Shown in pieces: positions 1 through 12,397 of a stretch of DNA of 64,000 nucleotides (positions within the stretch are counted from its first letter, which is position 1; each line of letters starts with the position of its first letter). Where the stretch lies: contig SEMN01000053.1 of the NCBI GenBank assembly GCA_005408345.1, positions 1,178,001 to 1,242,000 on the forward strand, given 5' to 3'. Origin of the DNA: Macquaria australasica (taxonomy: Eukaryota > Chordata > Actinopteri > Centrarchiformes > Percichthyidae). The notes under the pieces are model-generated. The model saw only the letters and a program-made list of their open reading frames with translations. It had not been told where the DNA came from and ran no database searches. The position numbers and the translations under genes are program-made.

Positions 1-19
1 TAATTATCATTATGATTAT

Positions 20-530
20 TATCGATTGAATGAATGAATGAATGAATGAATGAATGAATAAAGCTTTTATCATTGTATCATGCATGCAACTATGCCCAGC
101 CAACTGAACAACTTTCACAACCAAATCTTTAGGTCTTTGTTGTCAACAAAAAAATGTATGAATCAAAAAAAAAATTTAATAGTTCATCTTGCCTCCTCTT
201 CCAGGCTTTTGAGACAAAGTTAGAGACTTAAACAACCATCTGTACACCAGAATACTTCAGGGTTTTGTCGAGCCATTTCATGGAAAATTAACTCTCTTAA
301 ATCATCATAATTTGTACAGTACAAAAGAAAATGGGACTCACTTTCCACTTTAAACAGCACCAAATTAAACAGCTTGCACAATCTGTTTCCTTCCTGAATA
401 TTTTTAAATCTACCAGCCTCAGTAGCAAGCGGTGACACTTTGGCTTGTAGATAAACGAGATGTAACATTTGATACAGGGCCAAACTTTCGTGTGATATGT
501 ACTTAATTTTGGCTTTGACAAGCAACTTTA
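20..530 (-). mobile_element. Decayed non-LTR retrotransposon (LINE) 3' end
   Basis: On the minus strand, 525-220 reads as a 101-residue fragment carrying a spaced RLCKLF ... ESHFLLYC ... YDDLREL pattern. This resembles the Cys/His segment found after the reverse transcriptase in many fish LINEs, where the usual form is R-x-C-x-x-C ... HFLL-x-C-x-x-Y-x-x-LR. The second Cys of the CxxC pair is Phe here, so the copy looks decayed. Downstream on the same strand the sequence ends in a (TTCA)n tract (about 20-60), as LINE 3' tails often do. No catalytic reverse transcriptase motif is present. The LINE clade cannot be assigned by eye. It sits in an igf2bp2 intron or just upstream of the first visible exon. 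Confidence 0.55.
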
Positions 531-923
531 TTCTTCATAAATGTTAAAATGCATGCATGTAGACACATTTTACACTTTTGTTCAGTTGAGCTGCTGTTCA
601 CTCAGTGCACAGCAGGTATAGCAGTTAATTAGAATTAATTAATTCGAAGTGTACCAATTGAACACTGTCACTATTTTATCTAGAATTACTACCAAATTAC
701 ATGGTTCCTTCCAGGAAACATCCATGGAAAATTCTAGGAAATTATGAGAAATTAAACTAAAGAATCCAGGAATTTATAATTTCTTATTTTGATGAAGAGA
801 AACAGATGCAAATTGAATTTAAAAAAACAAAAAAATCTAGATGAAAATCTGTAGTTGTACTGTTTTCACTTGCTCAGAGGGACTCCAGCACATTAGCAGC
901 AGATTGTTTTCGTTTTCACCCTG

Positions 924-1053
924 TTTTTCTCTTTACCTCCTATTACCAGAAGGGTTTTCTGAGCTGCTTGCTTGTTGCAACAGTACCTTATTTATTGTAA
1001 ACGGTGGTGGTCCTTCTTGCAGCAGGAAACACAACAACTTTTGGGTGCATGAG
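924..1053 (+). repeat. Dispersed repeat, copy 1 of an intronic pair
   Basis: This stretch matches 5331-5457 in the same orientation. Shared blocks include TTTTCTCTTTACCTC, a TGTAAAC block, CTTGCAGCAGG and ACAACTTTTGG, separated by small indels. It lies just upstream of the KH2 exon of igf2bp2. The family is not recognised; it is probably an old transposon fragment or a dispersed duplication. Confidence 0.5.
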
Positions 1054-1348
1054 CACAAAAACTGCAAAATGAATTTAAATTGATCTCCTTATTTTTTATT
1101 TATTTTTTTATCCATGAAAATCTATAAAAACCACAAAGGAACCACCGCGCACACATCACTAAATAAAAGGCTCGTGTCTTAACACTGTGCCCCGTGCTTA
1201 CAGCAGCACTTCCAGCTGGGCAGCTTTCCACATTCCTGTCCATCTCCATCACACAATAACATTCCTCACACCACATCAGGGACACTCAGCGGAACTTATC
1301 TTCTATCATCCCGCCTAACCTGAGCGTGTGTGTGTTTTGTGTGTGTAG

Positions 1349-4300
1349 GACGGAGGACATCCCTCTGAAAATCCTCGCCCACAACAGCCTCGTGGGCCGG
1401 CTGATTGGGAAGGAGGGTCGCAACCTGAAGAAGATCGAGGAGGAGACAGGGACCAAGATTACCATCTCCTCGTAAGTCGCCTCTCTCCGCTGCTTCCTCT
1501 TTCACACACGCCCACAGCGCTCTGCGGCTACGCTACTAGCACCTTCAGGAAAACAAGCACACACTAGATCGTGGCATTGTGGAGCAGCAGCAATTAAACC
1601 TTCAAAGACAGTCTTGACTATTCCCAATTTAACCAATGCACAAATAACAGACAGTGATTTCAACTTCTCTGTGCCACACCTTCCTCCCCCAGCATGTGCT
1701 TTCACTTAACTGAGTTGTTATAGAACAAATGTGAGGAGTTGATTACAGCTCCTTCACACCAGAGCATGATATTAGAGAGGTGGTGGTTACACCCCATTTA
1801 ACGGACCGTGCTCACCAACCTTCGTTAATTTAGGGCTAATGAATTGCTCTGTCTCTGTGAGCTCTGAGGACGTAATGAGCCTTGGGAAAGAGACAGAGAG
1901 GAAGAGAGAGAGAGACGAAGAGAGAAGCAGAGGGTCCTTTTGAAAAGAGGCAAACAGACATTCAATTTTGATGGTTCCTTGAAATCCTTTCAGGGTGGCC
2001 TCCACGTCCACTGCCACAGAGGAGATAATAAATTGGTTCTGCTTCAAAGGACCAAAGTCCCAATGTCACTGCTTCATGGAGCGATCGCTTATTTGACTCT
2101 TAATAGACAGAGTTGTTAAAAAAATTTAGTTTTCTCAGTTGCGCTGTGGTGAGTGTATAAGTCTTATATATACTTATATAAGTATAAGTACTTGTTAAGA
2201 TCCAAGTGAGTTTCATAGTTGCAAAAGATTCAGAGTTTTTCACTCCTAACTGAGGTTTAATTTGAGACAGTTTGAGTCGTGATTTGGCTGTTGCACAACA
2301 TGATAACATGAAGTTAAATATCTTGCTGCAGTGTTTTTACACTGATGCTTCTTGTACAGAAGTTTTTCTCTTCAAACAATAATAAGCAAGGATGGATGAA
2401 TCCATTTCATCTGTGTAGACACATCACTGTGCTGATATTCATATCCTGACCTACAGAGAGACAAGGTAGGTTTTTAAAGCCCCTTGAGTCAAATTGTGAT
2501 TGTCAGTTTGTGATATTAGACGATATAAATAAAATTGACTTGACTTAATGGGGCACTCCACTGATTTAAACATAGAGATGAGTTTACTCGTCATGAGGAG
2601 TACTCAGCCTGTGAAGAGAGACGTATAATATCTTCTGTGTCAAGTCTGAAAAGAAAATGACCCTGAGGGTGTCATCAGGTTTATCTTAGTTTGGGCTATG
2701 AGACTACAAATTTATAACGTATAGTCTGCATTGCAAACTGGGGTTGTAGATGACAAAATACGTGGGTGTTTCCCAAATAGCGTTCACGTCAACATCCGAG
2801 TTGTTAGTCGCGACTAGGAAAGTCAGATTTTTATGAATGCTCTGATATATATCTGACTTAATTACATGAAGTGTCTGAAAATCAAGCAAACAAAGTTGTC
2901 TTACATCAGCAAAAGTCCGTCGTTCAATGTAATGAAACCCACATTTAATGGATATTGTGTTATATTTTAATGCACTGTATTTTTAACTTGCACACGACCA
3001 ACTCTGTCATCAAACATCCGTCTTGAGTTGTCAGATGACATGAATGCACACAAGTCGTTATGGGAATCCTTTCCATCTCGACCATCCATCCCATAAGATG
3101 TGGCATATTGAAACCCTATCTCTGTTCTTCAGTTTTGCCAATTCATTTTTTATTTTTTATTTTATCTGTGTCTTCTCTGTGTCCTCCAACTTTATGGAAA
3201 CGCAGTAGTAAATGCCTGTTAGCTAAGCAAGAAATGTTAATGTCAGTTATTGATGTTGATGATACAGCCTTCAAAAACACTTACGTTAGATAAACACAAA
3301 TACAGGAAATGCAATAAAAGTCAGCTCAGTCACCTCCACCTTCTGAGGGAATATGTGAGCGGAGTATGAGTGAGCCTGTTCTCTGTATTTGTAGTTGCAT
3401 ATGCATATACTTATTTCTGTGTGTGTGTGTGATCTCCTTTGCAGGTTACAAGACTTAACCATTTACAACCCTGAGAGGACCATCACAGTGAAGGGCAGCT
3501 TGGAGGCGTGTTGTAAAGCCGAGGCGGAGATCACGAAGAAACTGAGGGAAGCCTACGAGAATGACATTGCTGCTATAAACGTAAGCCGAGCTTAAAGGTT
3601 ACCATCTGCAGGCCTCTTGAACATTCACCCCAGTGTGTGTGTGTGTGTGTGTGTGGTTATGATCTCAGGTTGACTCACACAGACTGACAGGTGAACAACG
3701 GTAGAGGAGGGATGATATACGGCAGGATAACATCGCCTCCCCATTCAGTACATGTTACCACCAGCATTAGTAATACCCGTTGTTGTCTGCTTGGTAAATG
3801 GATAACAGTAAACGATCGCTGAATAGCTCATCAGTGAGTCGGGTGTTTGGGCACAGCGTGTCTGCGTACACGTGTGTGTGTGTGTGCGCGCGTGTGTGCG
3901 CCTGTTCCACGGAGCCTCTGACTCACGCTCACTTCCCCGCTGTGTGTGTGTGTGTGTGTGTGTGTGTCTGTGTTCCTGCTGCAACACACTGCGTTTCCCA
4001 GCATCCATCTGATATCTGTAGGCCGCTCTCTCGCCCAGCTCCTCTTTCACACTGCCCCGATGACATCACCAGTGCTGCAGCCAGAGAGGTCAACCTCAGA
4101 GGAAGGGAGACAGTGATCATATCACACACTCCCCATTGCATTGCATTAATGCAGAGATGGACGCTGATAAACTGACTGTATTCACCGTGATGATGTTCCT
4201 TGTGGAGAGACTCAGAACCAGATCCATCCACATAGTTCTGCTTTTTCTTTGCTACTTTCACACCAGCTGCCAATTTTTCTCCTTCATTTTTGATTGTCCA

Positions 4301-7300
4301 AATATTGGCTCCGAAATAATCATCAAGAAGAAACATGCAGCATGCGGTTAAATTGTTCTGGCTGGTGAGAGCAGTTCTGGCACCTGCCGGGCCGAGCGCT
4401 GGCTCTACAGTAAGCCGTGAGGGCCATCTAGCGAGGCACTGTGGATATTACACACAAGGCTTTCTGGGAACAAGGAAGTGAAAGGAGACCGCGTGTCATG
4501 TCACGGCCATGAAACCAGAATAGCTGACTTGACTTTGAGGGAGAAATATTTTTGTCCTGCCGTTACAACAGCAAACTGCCCTGTGAAAACCACGTACCTC
4601 CAAAACATTTTTCATGAGCTAAGAAAAACAGCCCTGTTTTCTGCGTTGTGACGGTGCATTTTTCAGATGGTCCAGTGGGATTTTAAACCAACCATAAAAG
4701 AACACTTCATTTTATCTTAAAAATACAAAATCACCAAATTTGGAGAATTCACTTTTCACTCGAATACACAAATAAAAGCACTTTTATGTAATGGAGTTAG
4801 TGTTAGAAACAAGGGCTGCAACTAATTTGCTGATTATTTCCTCAATAAATCGATTAACACCGTTGCATATGAAATAGTGGAAAATGCCTGTTACTGTTTC
4901 CCAGAGCGCAAGTTGACGTCTTCAAATTGCTTGTTTTGAACAACAATCCAAACCCAAATATATTCAATTTAGTATAATAGAAAACAAAGGAAAAGCAGCA
5001 AATTCTTATATTTGAGGAACTGGAAGCAGGGAATGTTTAGTATTTTTGCTTGATTAATGGTTTAAAAGAAGAGGTGTTGCTGACTGCTTGTCTCAGCTCA
5101 ACATGTTACATTTGGCATAACATATTTAACTATCTTACCTCAAAGGTGATGTAGAAAAAAATATCAAAAAACAACATTTAGGTTTATTTCTGTGAGCCCA
5201 TTGACAGTCAGATTGAATCAAGGACCTTTTGTTATTTCAAACAATTTTGTAAATTATTGGTGTTTATTTATTATAAAAAATCAGGTAAGAGTTTTACTTA
5301 CTTGGAAGGAGTCATTTGCATTTTCTCCTCATTTTTTCTCTTTACCTCTTACTAGCAGTAGATTTTCTAGGTTGTGCTCACTGCAGACTTACTGTAAACT
5401 GTAGTAGTCAGCGTCCTCTTGCAGCAGGGAACATAACAACTTTTGGATGCCTGGGGAGGTAAAAATCCAAGTTACAATCTGTTTAAAAAAAAAATCTAAA
5501 CATTTTTCAGTGAAAATTAGTACAAAAGAAATTTGAAATAATGAGCCTTAATTAAATCCTGATGTAGTTTTCAAGTTGTGACTTAAATCCGCCTCTTGTC
5601 TTCTTCTGCACAGCAACAGGCCAACCTGATCCCAGGCCTGAACCTGAACGCTCTGGGCATCTTCTCCTCTGGTCTGCCGGTGCTGCCCCCTGCTGCTGGA
5701 CCACGTGGTGCAGTGCCCCCTGTGGCACCAGCAGGATACAACCCATTCTTAGTGAGTACATTACGCTCTTTTTTAACTACCTCTACCTCTGCACACAACC
5801 ATAAAAGGTGGTGAAAAAAAGATTTTAAAAAATGCTTCTTTTAAGAATGACTTTCCTACTGTGGGTTTTACCCGCCCTGCTTAGCGATGCGCAGCGCCTG
5901 CAGGGATCAGTTTTGACTTGATAAAGCAATTTGTTTCCAGCTCATGGTAAACCAGGTTCCCCCTGAAGTGCTTTTTGAAAAAACAATACTGTGTTGACTC
6001 AGGTCTTCCTGCATGATGTTGTACACAGTTTGAAGCAACCAGAATTCCCCCATCTTCTCCAGAGATGAGTCAGTTTGTCTGTAAAACAAAGTCTCCACTC
6101 ATTGCCTGACAAGGTCGAGCCAAAGTGCTGTGAGACAGAGTGTGAGAATGTATTTGCGTGCTTCATAGTCAAGAAAGTTAGTGTGTGATTCACTGTGAGT
6201 TTATGCCCTGAAATTCCCCCTAATAACAGCTTGAGTTGTGTACGTGCATGTGTCTATGAATGTGTGTGTTTGTGTGCCATCTGATCGGTCTGCTTGTCAC
6301 TTCACTTTCAGAGTCACTCTTCACAACTCAGTGGCCTGTACGGGGTTCCTCCAGCAAGTGCCGTCACCCACCAGCACTCAGTATGTTCCCTAAAATCTGC
6401 ACTGCTGTCAATGTTGCCTTGGTGATGGAGACTTAACCACTAATTTCTTGTTTTATGTGATGCTAGATAATTATTGTAATAGGTGAGGGCATTTAAAGCC
6501 ATGTTTTTTTGCACACAGACTTTGGATGTTTTCTAAGCCGTTTGTGCTGCAGAAAGTCTCTCATTGCAAGTGACTTGTGGTATACGTGGGAGGTACTGCC
6601 ACAGTATAAAGAAAATGAGGACGATGTACGACTAATAGAGAGGGAGACATAAATAACAGACCATGACAACCTCTCAGTCGGCATCTATGTCGAACAGCGA
6701 GTCTGGCGTTCCTGCGTACCATCACCCAGTCACCAGAACACCACAAATATTTCTGGAAGGGGACTTTTCAGAGTTGTCCTGTGGCTCGTAAAAATTCACT
6801 TTGTAAACGAGTACGCGAGTGTTACCATGCTAAGAAAACAAAAACATAGGGCAACCATCGGCCTTAATAGGAAATATTCCGTTCAGACCAGGCCAGAGCG
6901 GGATGTTTACCCAAAGAGAAAACCCTCGAAGAGAGCTCAATTTAGCTTTCCTTGCATGTGGTGTCATCGTTTTCGGCTGCACATCAAGTATCTGACGAGT
7001 TAAATCAAAATTTCTCTAGCTGGTTAAAGCAGTTTTGAATGTTTTTCTCTGCCACCATCAGCAGTAAAGTTAAGTAAAGGTTTAGTGAAATATATTTTTC
7101 TGTGTGCTCTTTTTTTTTTCTCCTCAGCAACAGGCTCAAGAACAGGAGGTTGTCTACCTCTTTATTCCAACTCAGGCAGTTGGGGCCCTGATCGGCAAGA
7201 AGGGCCAGCACATCAAACAACTCGCCCACTTCGCTGGAGCTTCCATCAAGGTGGGTTTGCCAGCGTCAATAGAGCGTTGACATCAGTTAGGAGGGGGAAA

Positions 7301-10160
7301 GAGGAGGTCAAACCGTCTCTGATCAACACGCAGGGTTGAGTCCTCAAACACGGATTAAACGCGCATCGCATTTCTTTTAAAGCTTCACATGGAGTGTTAA
7401 GATGGAGTTATCAAGTTGGCAGTCAGTGCTGGCTGAGTCAGCAGCACTTCATGGACCGCAACTGAGGATGTTAGTTATTCATGGTCAAACACAAACCAAA
7501 AAAAAGAAGATGACTAGTTAGCCGAGCATTTCAGAAAGCCCCTCAAGCCCGATCTGGACGGCTGTGGGACGGCTGGTCAATGAATTCTCATTACGTAATC
7601 TAAAGCAATTCATGTAGTTGTAGGAATTTGCAGACGACCACAGAGCAAGATCACCAGCTTTTGGCCATACTTTCTCCTTATTTGTCTGCATAACCTGTGT
7701 GTGTGTGTGTGTGGGTGTGTGTGTTTGTGTGTGACAGATTGCCCCAGCTGAGAGCCCAGATGTTACTGAGAGGATGGTTATCATTACTGGAAACCCAGAG
7801 GCTCAGTTTAAGGTAAAAACACTATGAATGTGTGTATGAATATGTCATTATCTAATGCTGAAATTCTATGCACCATTTTCAGGATGAAATTGCTGCTTAA
7901 AATTGATGAATATATATATATTTTTAATCATGATTATTTAATTCGTCCTGCATTATAGTACACAGCAGTGGATCACTGTGTCCCCCCCATTTTACCCAGT
8001 CTCTCCTTGCCTCATACCCTCCTCTGTATTCCAGGCCCAAGGTCGGATATTTGGGAAGCTGAAAGAGGAGAACTTCTTCTCAGCGAAGGAGGAGGTCAAA
8101 CTGGAGACGCACATCAAGGTTCCCTCAACTGCAGCCGGCAGGGTCATCGGTAAAGGCGGCAAGACGGTGAGGTGATGCTTAAACTGTACTAAATTATCGT
8201 CATGGTTGAGGAAAAAAACAGTTGCATTTACTGTGTAAATTATAAACTGCGCTTATTCTTACTCTAATAAAAAGCCCATTATTCTACAGATTGTTTTGGC
8301 CACATGTAACAGTAACACTTAGTCAGCAAAGAAGAGAAAGCTGTTCTTTGTTCTCCTTTTTATTTTTTCATTTCCACTTCACACCAAGAAGACTGCAGTT
8401 TGAACTCTGCTCGGGAAAAAAAAAATACAGTCTCTTTACTAAAAATTAACAAGTGCATTCACTTAAGTAAATTATCAGCAAGGGTTCTCCACACCAGTGA
8501 TTACTGTACATCAAATAGCACCTGGTTTGCTCATTTTCATCAAAGAGTATTTCAGTTTGCCATCATTTCACACGTTGTCTGTCAGTGTGTTTTGGATGTG
8601 AGGCTGGAGGTGAAATTCAAAGCAAGATAATGATCTCTGGAGTCTTTCTTTTTTCTCCAGGTAAATGAGCTGCAGAACCTTACGAGCGCGGAGGTCATCG
8701 TACCGCGGGACCAAACTCCAGACGAGAACGACGAGGTCTTTGTGAAAATTAGTGGGCATTTCTTTGCCAGCCAGGTACGCAAAGCAAGGTTTAGACTAAC
8801 ACAGGTGTTGTCAGTTATTTGGGCTGATTAGTTTGCTGATGTCAAATACGTGTACCAAAAGAATGGCTGCACTTGTTATTAACACGGTGGAAACATCAGG
8901 CAACAGATGTGAAAACACCTGTGTGAGTGGACTATATTGTCCTTAATCCCCTTAAAAGGGAATAAAAAGACTAAAGTAATTACTTTTTAAAACCATTTTG
9001 AGGTAAAATTATGTTATGTACAATGACAGCTTTGAAGATGAACCAGCTAGTTAACAACTACAGTTACTGTTGGCACACGTGTACTTTTATGATACAGAAA
9101 ATACTTATCTAATCTAATCTTGTACAGAGAGGACAAGAGGAGGATGTTTCACCCACTTTCCAAGCTAGCTTGTGGTTCTCTAGCCTTGGCCAGGCAATGT
9201 ATTGTCTCACAGAGGGTTTATTTAATCTGTGTTTGTGAAAAGCTGAATTATAATACAGGAGTTTTCTATTCTAGTTGTGTATTTATTACAGTACTGGCTG
9301 GTATGAGCATATCGTCAATTTAACAAAGATATAAAGACAATTATTTTTGGACAAAACAATCCCAAATCAAGTCTTACTGTACTAGATTTCCCTGAAGCTT
9401 TCAACCACATCACATGGTCTTTATCAGCGTGTCATGGAGACAGCTGAGCATGCAAGCTCAGTGGCTTTTAATTATTTATCAATAGCGCCTTTACTGAGCG
9501 CTTTTGTAAACATATCCTTCTGCACGACAACTGAGCAAACTCCATTCGATGATGAAGACCATGTGATATGGTTGAAAGCGCCAGAAAAAGTTAGTAAGTT
9601 TGTATTGTTTTGTCAAAATTATATTTCCAAGGCCAAGAATGAACTTTAACGTTCAAGTCTTCGAGTCGTATGGTGACTTAAATTCAGCTAGAGCTCATTA
9701 TTTTTGGTTTGTCTATTTATTATTATTTTATTATTCAGTTTGACAGCCACAGAACGGCACACGCATATATTTACACCATTGACAGACAGATAATTGCAGG
9801 AAAAAAAGTACTGGAAAAGATAAACGTTCATACTATTCATCTACCCACACAGTCCAACCCACCGCTCGTGACAGTTATCTGCACATCAACGGTTTACATA
9901 TAAGATTTAACTAAATTGATTTACATGTGGATTTAATTAAATCAGTCTCATTTTATTTTCTAACATTGTGGTGGTCCTTCCCTTTACTTTGTCCATTATT
10001 TTCATGTGGACACCTCGTGATGTATTAATTAACACCTCACCTTGTGATGTCTCCCCGACAGACTGCACAGAGGAAGATCCGGGAGATCATTCAGCAGGTC
10101 AAACAGCAGGAACAGAAGCACCAGCAGGGCGCTGCCGTGTCACCGCACCACTCCAAGTGA
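1349..10160 (+). CDS. igf2bp2: Insulin-like growth factor 2 mRNA-binding protein 2, C-terminal half (KH2-KH4), 5' exons outside window
   Basis: Cytoplasmic RNA-binding protein that packages and stabilises target mRNAs in RNPs. Nine coding exons are in the window: 1349-1471, 3445-3580, 5614-5751, 6312-6380, 7128-7250, 7738-7812, 8035-8166, 8661-8774 and 10062-10160 (stop TGA). All have AG/GT borders and consistent phases, giving about 336 residues. The KH GxxG loops are visible: GKEG (KH2, first exon), GKKG (KH3, exon at 7128) and GKGG (KH4, exon at 8035). The KH2-KH3 linker, encoded at 5614-6380, is the divergent part. The tail (QQVKQQEQKHQQG ... HHSK) matches human IGF2BP2 better than IGF2BP1 or IGF2BP3 as I recall them. 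The exons for RRM1, RRM2 and KH1 must lie upstream of base 1. Which teleost paralogue (a or b) this is cannot be told. Confidence 0.96.
2476..2549 (+). mobile_element. Non-LTR retrotransposon 3' tail
   Basis: The segment ends with a GATATAAATAAAATTGACTT block and a short TTGACTTGACTT repeat. This is the kind of 3' end carried by fish L2/Maui-like LINEs and the SINEs that borrow their tails. Only the tail is recognisable. It is intronic in igf2bp2. Confidence 0.45.
3633..3967 (+). repeat. (GT)n microsatellites in an igf2bp2 intron
   Basis: Pure or near-pure GT runs occupy about 3633-3655, 3872-3898 (with GC interruptions) and 3941-3967. The open frames across this area on both strands are by-products of the repeat. 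Confidence 0.85.
4812..5065 (+). mobile_element. Non-autonomous DNA transposon (GGGCTGCAACTAA family), partial copy
   Basis: Starts with AGGGCTGCAACTAA and contains CGATTAA, TGACGTCTTCAAATTGCTTG and TTTGAGGAACTGGAAGC blocks. The same blocks in the same order occur in the fuller copy at 38749-39126. I know this repeat type as very common in percomorph genomes. The right terminus is lost here. It is intronic in igf2bp2. Confidence 0.65.
5331..5457 (+). repeat. Dispersed repeat, copy 2 of an intronic pair
   Basis: This is the counterpart of 924-1053, in the same orientation and diverged by substitutions and small indels. It lies about 160 bases upstream of the exon at 5614. Confidence 0.5.
7697..7733 (+). 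repeat. (TG)n tract forming a splice acceptor region
   Basis: A TG repeat with single interruptions runs to within four bases of the ACAG acceptor of the exon at 7738. It takes the place of an ordinary polypyrimidine tract. Confidence 0.8.
9394..9582. mobile_element. Inverted-repeat element, MITE-like
   Basis: Arms at 9394-9425 and 9551-9582 are reverse complements over about 32 bases with few mismatches; the shared core is CTTTCAACCA-x-ATCACATGG. They enclose a 125-base centre with no open frame of note. The structure is that of a small non-autonomous DNA transposon or a foldback element. It lies in the last igf2bp2 intron (8775-10061), where I see nothing else recognisable. Confidence 0.55.
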
Positions 10161-11510
10161 CCAGCGGGGTGGCTCCAGCGGGCGCCAGCCAATGAATGTA
10201 GCCCTCCCAAATGGACAGAGATCTACCCAGACAAAGGCCAAGGCCAAGGGGGACATGCAGGGCAGACCAGCAGCACCGGGATCAAAACCAAAGAACTTCA
10301 CTAGGGGGGAAACAAGTGAGAGCCAAAGGCTGAGGGCATTGTGTGCACTGCCAGCCCTGTGAGAGCAGATAGAGTGGGAGAAACCGTACTGATAGAATAT
10401 AATAAAAAGACCAAAAAAAAACAAAAAAAAATCTTAAAGAAAGGTGGAAATGGCAGAGAATTTGGGAACTGTTGTCTTCACAGTTAAAAAGGTCAACAGG
10501 AAATAGTAAGTCGCCCTGCATAACGTTATCTCTTTAGTTGGACTAACATAGGCCTAACAAACGGATAAAGCTGTATTAACACGAGCAGATAGGAGGCATT
10601 GTGATTGATATTTTGGGTTAGAGCGAGAGCGAGTGACAATGGACACCTTCTCTCACAAGAGTCAGAGATGATATTCAAGATTGAGAGATTAAATATCCTT
10701 AGCAGTATTAATACAGAGTAGAAAAGTATATTGATACACACTGAGATTATGCACTGTTATTTTTCTATCAAAATGACAGTACGACTCGGTGTAGTTTTTA
10801 ATATTTTGCTTGTTCCAGAGATTGATTGGGCTGTGACAGCCACACAAAGCGGTTTCCCTTGTTTGTTCACGTTATTATAGGCCACTGAAATCAAAAAGAA
10901 AACCCCTGTAAGTTAATATGGTGAATGGTTCTGAGTCTTTGTAACAAGCCTGTGTGTGTGCCAACGCAAAAGATAACGTCCCTTTGAAATGTCTCTCACC
11001 ATTCAAATCTGATGCTACACTTATTTGTTTTCTTTCTTTCTTTTCTGCTTCACTTTCTCATCACTCTCTCTCATCTGGCATCGTGTTTTTCTTTTTTTTA
11101 ATAGGATAAAAATATTTGTTGACAAGAAACACTTTTTTTCCCCGTAGCCTTTTGATAACATTGAACTGACTGCCACTTTCGCTCAACAGAACAGAGGTTA
11201 AATGCAACAGAAGGATTTTTTGTTTGTTTGTTTTACCAGTAAACTGGTATCACTCTCCCATTCTGTACAGGAGACTATATCTACATTCATGCTTGTTGTC
11301 CTTATGTAAAAAACAAAACAAAATCAAAAGTATGTCTGTAAAGGCATTCTCATCGACGATCAGAGCAAAAATTGACGTCTTAAAAAAAAGAATTGGTGCA
11401 CCTTTGCTTGTTAACAGGCGACCGGTCATTTTGAATGTGCACCGCCACACGCTCTGCCTTATGAGAACGTCACGAGGGCCAACACAAAGTGTGAGCTGAG
11501 GGCCCAGAAA

Positions 11511-11592
11511 GGGAGGGAGGGGGGTGGGGGTGGGAGGTGTGTGGAGTGGCAGTGAGGAAAAGTTTGGGGTTAGGGAGGGTTGGGGTTGGGGG
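11511..11592 (+). promoter_or_regulatory. G-quadruplex-capable runs in 3' UTR
   Basis: Two clusters of four or more G runs with 1-2 base loops lie on the igf2bp2 sense strand: 11511-11535 (GGGAGGGAGGGGGG then TGGGGGTGGG) and 11566-11592 (GGGGTTAGGGAGGG then TTGGGGTTGGGGG). Both fit the G3+ N1-7 rule. The transcript itself would carry them. Confidence 0.6.
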
Positions 11593-12372
11593 TGGTGGCT
11601 GGGTGGTTTATGGGGAGGCACTGTATGACCTGTGGTACACACACAACCACAAACGTGACCGCAGCCGCGTTTGGCTTTAACCCTCTCTTGTCAGGGAAGT
11701 TTTCTAAAACGGCATGACAGCTGTGAATGTACGATATGCAGCCTTTTTAGAAATATCACCCCTGCCGTGTCCAGCAGGCCGGGCCAGAGGCACAGACACA
11801 CAGATTGTCATTCTCACTCTCGCTCTTTTCTTTGAACTTTTCTTTTTTGTTGTTGTTGCTGTTTTATTTTGGCGAGCTGGCCTGCTGCTCTGCGAGTGTG
11901 CGCTGGACACGCAGGTCCTGGTGTCCCTTTGTGCTTTACTTTGGAGACCGTGGAAGCTTGTTGCCTTATTTTTGTCACCTTTCAGACATCACCCATCAGC
12001 TTCATCTTCCAGACGCAAGGTTATTGCCAATACGCACAGCTTCCTCCGTGTGTGTGTATGTGTGTGTGCATGTGCGCAAGTGTGTGTGTGTGTGTATATA
12101 TATAAAAAGAGAGAGTAATATTTATGAATCTATTTTTTTCCTATTTTGTGATGAGAGCTATTGATAAGAAACAAAAAAGAAAACAAAGTCCTTTTCTTTT
12201 TTTCCTCAGTGGGACACTGCCATATTATTTTGAAGGGAAGTGTTTATTTTCTTGAAAACTAGACTATGAATAATAAAATAAATAAAAACCTGAAAAAATA
12301 GGAGAACAGTAAAGTGAACCACCGCGTTAACTTTGGTCAGGATGTGAACAGTGCGCATGTCAGTATTGTGAT

Positions 12373-12397
12373 CTACCTCAGGCTTCAGGGTACCTCA
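12373..12397 (+). promoter_or_regulatory. Pair of let-7-type microRNA seed matches
   Basis: CTACCTCA at 12373-12380 is a perfect 8-mer match to the let-7 seed (positions 2-8 plus an A opposite position 1). TACCTCA at 12391-12397 is a 7mer-A1 match 18 bases downstream. A third TACCTCA lies at 13598-13604, with weaker 6-mers at 12790 and 12812. IGF2BP genes are established let-7 targets in vertebrates. Confidence 0.55.

Noticed and set aside
3745..4336. Overlapping frames on both strands around the GT repeats
   Set aside because: Low-complexity Val/Cys and Thr/His translations in an igf2bp2 intron.
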